Of a stretch of DNA of 64,000 nucleotides, positions 58,552 to 64,000 are shown piece after piece; the stretch's first letter is position 1, and each line of letters starts with the position of its first letter. Under the pieces are notes generated by a model. The model was not told the DNA's origin. It made no database searches and saw only the letters and a program-made list of their open reading frames with translations. Where the stretch lies: contig NZ_JACRST010000007.1 of the NCBI RefSeq assembly GCF_014384885.1, positions 43,988-107,987 on the forward strand, in the 5' to 3' direction. This stretch comes from Ligaoa zhengdingensis. Lineage in GTDB: Bacteria > Bacillota > Clostridia > Oscillospirales > Ruminococcaceae. The position numbers and the translations under genes are program-made.

Positions 58552-60853
58552 CAGCGGCAAGTTCCGGCATATGGTTGAAAACGCCTTCCGCCGCGCCGCG
58601 CCGTTGGGCATTTTCTATGGGGTGCTGATGTTCCTGCTGTTTCCGCTGATGTACCTCATCACCCTGTTTTCCGTCCCGCCGGCCGATTATGCCGCGGTCA
58701 ACGGCGGTTTCCTGATGGGCAGTGTGCGTTTTTACGGCTATTCGGGCGCGTACACCGGCGGCTCGGGCGTGTTGCTTGCGCTCATCTGCGCGTTCATGCC
58801 GATCGTGTTCGGCTCCATCCTGTTCTCCTACCTGCACAACAAGCGCGCCACCGACGTGTACCACGCGCTGCCGATGCGGCGCGAAAGCCTGTTTGCAGCC
58901 AATTACCTCGCGGGCCTCACCCTGCTGTGGGCGCCGCTTGTGCTCTGCTTCGGCGTCATTCTGATGGCGGGCGGCTTTTGCACTGCGATCCTCGGCAACC
59001 TCTACCATCCGCTGGCCATTTTGGGCGACCTGGCTGGTTGGATGATCGTGACCGCGGCGATCTACACCATCACCTGTGCGGTGGCGGTGCTGGCGGGCAA
59101 CACCTTCGACACGGTGATGTTTTCGCTCGCCTTCTGCGGCATGTATCCGGTCATCCTGTTTTTCGCCAAGCTGGTGGTGGAGGGGGAGCTGCTCGGCTTC
59201 AACGGCTGGAACGGGGGACTGATGGATGTCGGCAACATGATGGCGCTCTCCCCTTTCACGCTCATGGGCTACCGCCTGACCCGCAGCACGGCCAATGAAA
59301 CCAACTTCTTCGAGATGATGAAGGTCGAGAGCTTCTCCTTCTACTTTTGGGCGGAGATCGCCTGGCTGCTGCTGACAATCGGCCTTTACTTCGGCGCGGT
59401 GTGGCTCTACAAGCGCCGCAAGAGCGAGAGGGCGGGGCGAACCACCGCTTCGTCGCTGCTCAACATCGTGGTCAAATATGTGGTCACTTTTGTGTTCGGC
59501 GTGGCGTTTGGCCTGCTGCTGCGCGCCACCTTCGACATGCGCTGGATGCTCACTGTCGGCACGGTGATCGGCGGTGCAATCGCCTACACCGTCTTTGAGG
59601 CGGTGGCGGCGCGCGGCTTCAAGACCTTCCCCCGCGCATTCGCGCAGATGGGGATTTCGGTGGGGCTCACGGTGGTCTTTGTCAGCGTGGTGTTGACCGG
59701 CTGCTTCGGCTTTGAAACCCGCGTCCCCGCGCTTGACGCGATCGAAAGCGTCACCGTCAACTACAACGGCCGCTATGGGATGCGCTACTTCTACGACGAG
59801 CTGGGCCGTTCCCGCTACGACCTGAACGACGAGCTGGCGTTGGCGCGCGGCAGCGTGGTGCTCACCTCTCCCGAATCGATCGCGGCGGTGCGCGAGCTGC
59901 ACCTGAGCACCATCGACGACCTGCGCGGCCTGGGCGACCAGCTGTCGATCGAATGGGAAAGGAGCGCGAACTTCGGCCCTACCATCACCTACAAGCTGAA
60001 GAACGGCCGCACCCTCAGCCGCAACTACCGCCAATGCTCCCTCGAGACGGCGCAGGGGCTGGCCGCCCTGGAGAACGACGAGCAGTTTGAGCGCCAAACC
60101 AACCCGGCCTTCCTGCTGCATGCGGGCGAGCTGGAGGGGATCACGGTGACCAACCGGCTGTATCTCGGGGAATATTTCAAGGCGCTCGACACCGCGGGGC
60201 AGAAGGAGCTGCTGGAAGCCCTGCAACAGGATATTTTGGCCGAGCGGCTGGAGGACTCTGCCAGCGGGACATATGAAGCGGTGGGGTACCTGCGGCTGGA
60301 GGCCAAGCGCGATGCGCTTCAAGCCGAAACGATGGTGCCGGAGAACACCGACCTGCTGATCACCGCGCAGTATACCAACACCCTGGCGTTCCTGCAAGCC
60401 AACGGCCTGACCGACCGGATGGAGCTCGACCCTGAACAGATCACCCGTGCGGCGGTCTGCCGGTACAGCAAAAACTTTTCGGGCGTCGGCGACTACACAG
60501 GAGTCTACGCTTACGCCGATCCGTACGGCGGGGTGGTGCGCAGCTACGACATCATGCCCGACGAGGAGGATTCCTACTATGATGGCAAGTACCGGGGCGA
60601 ATGGATGCTGGTGACCGACCCCGCGCAGGTCGGCGCCCTCTACCGCGCGGCGAAAAACATCGGCCCCATGGCGCTGGATGAGGAAGGCAAAAGCCAAACC
60701 TATCAGGTCTATTTTGAGTACGGCGACGAACAGAAGGCGCTGTGCCTCATCGTCGACCCGTCGCAGATGCCCGCTGGGCTCGCTGAGAGCTATGAACAGT
60801 GGATGGGCGAGAGCTGGGACGGCGAGGTCGTGACGGCACAGGCCGTGTATTGA
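58526..60853 (+). CDS. ABC permease with large extracytoplasmic C-terminal domain
   Basis: This 775-residue protein has six to eight membrane helices in the first about 400 residues (one starts LGIFYGVLMFLLFPLMYLITLF). Conserved HNKRATDVYHALPMRRESLFAANY is known from clostridial permeases of YtrA-type operons. A soluble, probably extracytoplasmic domain of about 375 residues (DUF6449-like) follows with no further membrane segment. The reading frame overlaps the ATPase gene by 26 bases, so the two are translationally coupled. The transported substrate is unknown. Confidence 0.85.
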   Translation: MTTATSCSSSGKFRHMVENAFRRAAPLGIFYGVLMFLLFPLMYLITLFSVPPADYAAVNGGFLMGSVRFYGYSGAYTGGSGVLLALICAFMPIVFGSILFSYLHNKRATDVYHALPMRRESLFAANYLAGLTLLWAPLVLCFGVILMAGGFCTAILGNLYHPLAILGDLAGWMIVTAAIYTITCAVAVLAGNTFDTVMFSLAFCGMYPVILFFAKLVVEGELLGFNGWNGGLMDVGNMMALSPFTLMGYRLTRSTANETNFFEMMKVESFSFYFWAEIAWLLLTIGLYFGAVWLYKRRKSERAGRTTASSLLNIVVKYVVTFVFGVAFGLLLRATFDMRWMLTVGTVIGGAIAYTVFEAVAARGFKTFPRAFAQMGISVGLTVVFVSVVLTGCFGFETRVPALDAIESVTVNYNGRYGMRYFYDELGRSRYDLNDELALARGSVVLTSPESIAAVRELHLSTIDDLRGLGDQLSIEWERSANFGPTITYKLKNGRTLSRNYRQCSLETAQGLAALENDEQFERQTNPAFLLHAGELEGITVTNRLYLGEYFKALDTAGQKELLEALQQDILAERLEDSASGTYEAVGYLRLEAKRDALQAETMVPENTDLLITAQYTNTLAFLQANGLTDRMELDPEQITRAAVCRYSKNFSGVGDYTGVYAYADPYGGVVRSYDIMPDEEDSYYDGKYRGEWMLVTDPAQVGALYRAAKNIGPMALDEEGKSQTYQVYFEYGDEQKALCLIVDPSQMPAGLAESYEQWMGESWDGEVVTAQAVY

Positions 60854-60868
60854 ATCGAGGTGTGTGCT

Positions 60869-61024
60869 ATGAAGCGATGGAGCATTGTTTTAGCGGCGCT
60901 CGCATTGGCGCTGCTCACCGGGATAAGCGCCCCGGCCGGGGCTTCGGCCCAACATGGGCTGTCCGCCAAGGGGCCGGTCATTCTGATGACCAGTATGGAA
61001 GCGGGCGGCGCACAGCCCGCCTGA
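60869..61024 (+). CDS. Small secreted peptide, 51 residues
   Basis: ATG at 60869 follows GAGGTGTG, 15 bases after the permease stop. A clear signal peptide (KRW, then IVLAALALALLTGIS, cleavage after AGASA) leaves about 24 residues containing GPVILMTSMEAGGAQPA. A terminator starts seven bases after the stop, so it looks like the last gene of the operon. No family recognised. Confidence 0.6.
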   Translation: MKRWSIVLAALALALLTGISAPAGASAQHGLSAKGPVILMTSMEAGGAQPA

Positions 61025-61030
61025 CGATGA

Positions 61031-61068
61031 AAAGCGGGAGCCCGGCACATGCTGGGTCCCCGCTTTTT
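61031..61068 (+). terminator. Terminator of the YtrA-type operon
   Basis: AAAGCGGGAGCCCGGC pairs imperfectly with GCTGGGTCCCCGCTTT and is followed by TT. Confidence 0.8.
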
Positions 61069-61222
61069 GGGCGTGATTGGCCCCTTATTTTCTGTTTTCT
61101 TCTGTAAAATAAATTGCAGTTTACATGCCCGCAGGCTTCGACAAAACCGCCTGTTTGCGCATAAGGTGGGCTGTCCGCTTCATATAGTGTAGCATCACAG
61201 ATGAAACGAGAGTGATCTTGCA

Positions 61223-62155
61223 TTGAAGCATTTGTGGAGCCGTTCGGTATTTACCCTGGCAATCCTGCTGGGGGTGTCGCTGACCTCACTGTTCTATACC
61301 GCGTCGCGCGTTCAACGCCAAATTCCGGTGCAGTCTGCCGACGCCAGCTTTTCAGAGGGCGCGTCCTCCCAGCCGGAACCGACGGAGGACACGGTGACGC
61401 TGCCGATCGCCATGTATCATCACATCCTCAAGGAGCAGTCGCGCCTCAACAAATACACCATTTCCCCGGATGAATTCCGCCAGGATATGGAATATCTCAA
61501 GAAAAACGGCTACACCCCCATCACCATGACCGAGTTGATCGCCTGGAGCAAGGGGGAGGGTATCCTGCCCGAAAAGCCGGCCATGATCACCTTCGACGAT
61601 GGCTATGAAAGTTTTCACGAATACGCCTACCCCATCCTTCAGGAGTACGGGTTCAAGGCGGTGATCTCGGTGGTGGGCAAGTATACTGACCTGTACTCCG
61701 AGACGGATGACCACCACATCCGCTATTCCCACTGCACCTGGGAGCAGCTCAAAGAGATGCAGGACAGCGGGCTGGTGGAGGTGCAGAACCACACCTACAA
61801 CCTGCACGTCAATGCAAACGGGCGGCACGGCTCGCACAAAAAATCGGGGGAGAGCGACGAGGCCTACCGCAAGGTGCTGTTAGAGGATGTGGGAAAGCTC
61901 CAGGAGGAATGCTACGAATACCTCGGGCGATACCCCAACACCTTCACCTACCCGTTCGGGCAGATCAGCAAGGAGGCGCTGCCCATCATCAAAGAGATGG
62001 GGTTTCAGGCGGCGCTCATTTGCCAGGAGAAGTTCAATCACCTCACCGGAGATCCCGAAGAGCTCTTCCACCTCAACCGGATCAACCGCCCACACGGCAG
62101 TTCGCTGCAATCCCTGTGGGAAAAGGCGCGGGCGGAGGAGCAGAAAAAGAAATAA
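61223..62155 (+). CDS. Polysaccharide deacetylase (NodB domain), membrane-anchored
   Basis: This 310-residue protein has a TTG start at 61223 with a weak ribosome site. It has one N-terminal membrane helix (about 7-27), a Ser/Glu-rich linker, then a NodB domain: LPIAMYHHIL, MITFDDGYESFHEYAYPIL (catalytic and metal Asp), VEVQNHTYNLHV (metal His) and FTYPFGQ. It should remove N-acetyl groups from peptidoglycan or another surface glycan outside the cell. The tail is Lys/Glu-rich. Single gene. Confidence 0.9.
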   Translation: MKHLWSRSVFTLAILLGVSLTSLFYTASRVQRQIPVQSADASFSEGASSQPEPTEDTVTLPIAMYHHILKEQSRLNKYTISPDEFRQDMEYLKKNGYTPITMTELIAWSKGEGILPEKPAMITFDDGYESFHEYAYPILQEYGFKAVISVVGKYTDLYSETDDHHIRYSHCTWEQLKEMQDSGLVEVQNHTYNLHVNANGRHGSHKKSGESDEAYRKVLLEDVGKLQEECYEYLGRYPNTFTYPFGQISKEALPIIKEMGFQAALICQEKFNHLTGDPEELFHLNRINRPHGSSLQSLWEKARAEEQKKK

Positions 62156-62221
62156 AACTCCATACGCCTATATACACCACGAATTTGTCAAAAGTTGTGT
62201 ATATGAAGTTTTTTGTGCATG

Positions 62222-62248
62222 TGTGCCGTCCCGTCAGAGACGGCACAT
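62222..62248. repeat. Hairpin TGTGCCGTC/GACGGCACA
   Basis: A nine-base-pair stem with an eight-base loop, about 70 bases after the deacetylase stop; no T-run. Confidence 0.5.
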
Positions 62249-62298
62249 AGCCGCGTCTCAACTGTTTTTCACGCATCTGGCCGCGCAGCGAAGGTATA

Positions 62299-62340
62299 AA
62301 AAAGACTGCCGCTCAGTTGAAACGGCAGTCTTTTCTCTTT
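62299..62340. terminator. Bidirectional terminator
   Basis: AAAAGACTGCCG pairs with CGGCAGTCTTTT, between convergent genes. Confidence 0.9.
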
Positions 62341-62351
62341 TATATTAGGTA

Positions 62352-62762
62352 TCAGTTCAGCGTGCGCGCAAATCCTTTGTAGCGGGTGCCTTGAAAGGTG
62401 AGCCGGCCTTGGTCGCCCTCGACCAACTGGCCATATTCCGCGCCAGACATCGAAAACTCCATCCGGTCCCCGCTTGGAACCTCAAAGGTGACATAATAGG
62501 TGGTCGAGGAGGTGGTGTGGTCCATCGCCATATTGTCCCCGTTGTGGTGATGATGGACGCTGACATCGGCGCGCTTGCTGCGCACCACCGCATCCACTGT
62601 GAGAACTGGGGAATGGTTGTTTTTGTTCCATTGGGCTGCGCCGCGCACAGCTGAAACCAGAATCATGCCAAAGACCAGCACAAAGCCGATGATAACGATG
62701 ACGGGGATGATGGAAAACGCAGCGCCGAACGCGCCGCCGCCAAAGGGATCGTAGGGGGACAT
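62352..62762 (-). CDS. DUF2500 family membrane protein
   Basis: This 136-residue protein starts at 62762 behind GAGGAGG. One membrane helix lies at about 14-38, followed by a soluble domain with VDAVVRSKRADVSVHHHHNGD and the family ending TTYYVTFEVPSGDRMEFSM...GQLVEGDQGRLTFQGTRYKGF. Function unknown. It follows metAA by 17 bases and may be co-transcribed. Confidence 0.85.
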   Translation of the reverse strand: MSPYDPFGGGAFGAAFSIIPVIVIIGFVLVFGMILVSAVRGAAQWNKNNHSPVLTVDAVVRSKRADVSVHHHHNGDNMAMDHTTSSTTYYVTFEVPSGDRMEFSMSGAEYGQLVEGDQGRLTFQGTRYKGFARTLN

Positions 62763-62779
62763 GGGATCGCCTCCTCTTT

Positions 62780-63694
62780 TTATAGTTCGCTCAGGTCGAA
62801 CGGGGTATCCTGATAAACGAAGTAGTTGAGCCAGTTGCTGTAGAGCAGGTGCGCGTGGCTGCGCCACAGGTGCGGCACCGCGCGGGCCGGGTCATCCTGC
62901 GGGAAATAGTTGCGGGGCAGTTGGATGGACAGCCCCTTATCCACATCGCGCCGGTATTCGCCCGCCAGTGTGTCGCGGTCGTACTCCGAGTGGCCGGTCA
63001 CAAAAATCTGGCGGTTGTCGCGGCTCGCGATCAGATAGGGGCCCGCCTGATCGGAGTAGGAGAGCAGCTCCAGCTGGGCATCCGCGAGGATGTCCTCCTG
63101 CCGGATACCCGTGTGCCGCGAATGCGGCGCGACGAACACCTCGTCGAACCCGCGCATTAGCTTGTGGCTGGGCGACAGATTGTAATGGGAGAAGATGCCG
63201 AACATCTTTTCCGGCAGCGGAATTTTGGGAATGCCGTAGTGGTAGTAGAGCCCCGCCTGCGCGCCCCAGCAGATGTGAAAGGTCGAGTAGACGTGGGTCT
63301 TGCTCCACTCCATGATGGAACACAGCTCCGGCCAGTAATCAACCTCTTCAAAGTCCATCTGTTCCACCGGCGCGCCGGTAATGATGAGGCCGTCAAAGCG
63401 ATCGTCCTTGACATCCGCAAACGTCTTGTAGAATTTGAGCAGGTGCTCGGCCGGCGTGTTGCGCGAGGCGTGCGTCGCGGTGAGCAATAGCTCCACATCC
63501 ACCTGCAGCGGCGTGTTGGAAAGCAGCCGCAAAAGCTGTGTCTCGGTCTCAATCTTTTTGGGCATCAGGTTCAGGATCGCGATGCGCAGCGGACGGATAT
63601 CCTGGTGCGCCGCGCGGTCCTCGTTCATCACAAAGATGTTTTCCTGCTCCAATATCCGGCTGGCCGGCAGGGTGTCGGGGATGTTGATGGGCAT
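62780..63694 (-). CDS. metAA: Homoserine O-acetyltransferase (MetA type)
   Basis: This 304-residue enzyme activates homoserine for methionine synthesis. It has the family pieces LRIAILNLMPKKIETETQLLRLLSN, the catalytic Cys142 in FHICWGAQAGLYY and the His/Glu region GHSEYDRDTL. Residue 111 is Glu (ITGAPVE) where the E. coli succinyltransferase has Gly; Glu111 is known to mark acetyl-CoA users, so the product should be O-acetylhomoserine. Full length. Confidence 0.95.
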   Translation of the reverse strand: MPINIPDTLPASRILEQENIFVMNEDRAAHQDIRPLRIAILNLMPKKIETETQLLRLLSNTPLQVDVELLLTATHASRNTPAEHLLKFYKTFADVKDDRFDGLIITGAPVEQMDFEEVDYWPELCSIMEWSKTHVYSTFHICWGAQAGLYYHYGIPKIPLPEKMFGIFSHYNLSPSHKLMRGFDEVFVAPHSRHTGIRQEDILADAQLELLSYSDQAGPYLIASRDNRQIFVTGHSEYDRDTLAGEYRRDVDKGLSIQLPRNYFPQDDPARAVPHLWRSHAHLLYSNWLNYFVYQDTPFDLSEL

Positions 63695-63807
63695 GGAGCC
63701 GCCTCCTGTCGTTCAAAAAACTATTCTTATTATATCGGTGGCCCCCCTTTTTTTCAATAGAGATGTGTTTTTTTCGCGAAAGCTAAACTTTTTTGCCAAA
63801 AAAGGTA

Positions 63808-63836
63808 TTGACAAAGGGGGAGGGGCGTGGTAATAT
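63808..63836 (+). promoter_or_regulatory. rRNA operon promoter P1
   Basis: TTGACA (63808-63813), 17 bases, TAATAT (63831-63836). Confidence 0.8.
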
Positions 63837-63893
63837 AAATAAGCTGTCCGACGGGGTGAGCGAAAGCGAGCCAGAAGCATTGAAAAAAAGTGC

Positions 63894-63923
63894 TTGACAA
63901 ACAGTAGGGCGGTGTGGTAAGAT
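63894..63923 (+). promoter_or_regulatory. rRNA operon promoter P2
   Basis: TTGACA (63894-63899), 18 bases, TAAGAT (63918-63923), 86 bases after P1. Confidence 0.8.
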
Positions 63924-63929
63924 AAGAAA

Positions 63930-64000
63930 GTTCCACTCCTGACGGGGCGGGGCGCTTACCAGAACGGAACCTTGAAAATTGAACAACATTCGGTTTTGAA
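63930..64000 (+). other. rRNA operon leader, 16S rRNA expected just beyond the window
   Basis: The stretch ends with CCTTGAAAATTGAACAACA, a sequence commonly seen just upstream of 16S rRNA in clostridia. Together with the tandem promoters this marks the start of an rrn operon; no rRNA sequence itself is inside the window. Confidence 0.75.

Noticed and set aside
1..64000. CRISPR arrays, insertion sequences and integrase genes
   Set aside because: No regularly spaced repeats, transposase or integrase reading frames were seen on either strand.

Overview
The window is GC-rich Gram-positive chromosome, most consistent with a member of the Clostridia (Oscillospiraceae/Ruminococcaceae-like). The basis is a T-box leader before alaS, RNase Y, a csbB/yfhO-type pair, a YtrA-type GntR/ABC operon, a meso-diaminopimelate dehydrogenase, a NodB deacetylase, consensus sigma-A promoters and an rRNA-operon leader at the right edge. 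The genus is an inference.

Left edge (1-5712): the end of a contractile-injection-system or phage-tail-like locus. It holds the C-terminal part of a P2-gpI-like baseplate protein, an unrecognised 646-residue protein with glycine-rich hydrophobic blocks, a 185-residue protein that resembles YbjN/secretion-chaperone folds, and a convergent two-module AAA+ ATPase of the type found in extracellular contractile injection systems. This is the most unusual system in the window, but it is cut by the left edge.

5.8-22.3 kb: dCMP deaminase, rsmA, a surface protein, a stress-type protein with a lipase-like hydrolase, cardiolipin synthase, an NhaC-type antiporter, T-box-alaS, a HIT protein and a phosphoribosyltransferase. 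A four-gene MacAB-like export operon follows (adaptor, permease with a Gly/Met-rich insert, Gly-rich lipoprotein, ATPase).

22.3-30.6 kb: an AT-richer patchwork. It has a ribbon-helix-helix protein, a type I toxin-antitoxin locus (Hol-Tox family) whose toxin frame is broken in a T5 run, a divergent Cys-rich protein/XRE pair with a palindromic operator, a cadmium/zinc ATPase with its ArsR regulator and operator, a MATE pump behind a structured terminator leader, an MtbA-like methyltransferase, a structured noncoding stretch, a second small XRE regulator and tRNA-Lys with a duplicated 3' end.

30.7-44.5 kb: csbB/yfhO-like cell-envelope glycosylation genes, YfbR nucleotidase, an ECF S component, an amidase, superoxide dismutase, TspO, a zinc-ribbon membrane protein, a secreted repeat protein divergent from a two-component system, and plsY-gpsA.

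44.6-64 kb: der, a DUF512 radical-SAM-like protein, rpmF-DUF177, ddh, rny, a propeller-like protein, a DUF1846 protein, a lipoprotein class B sortase, pyk, a YtrA-type ABC operon ending in a 51-residue secreted peptide, a polysaccharide deacetylase, a DUF2500 protein and metAA. The last 200 bases carry tandem rRNA promoters, so 16S rRNA should begin just past the right edge.
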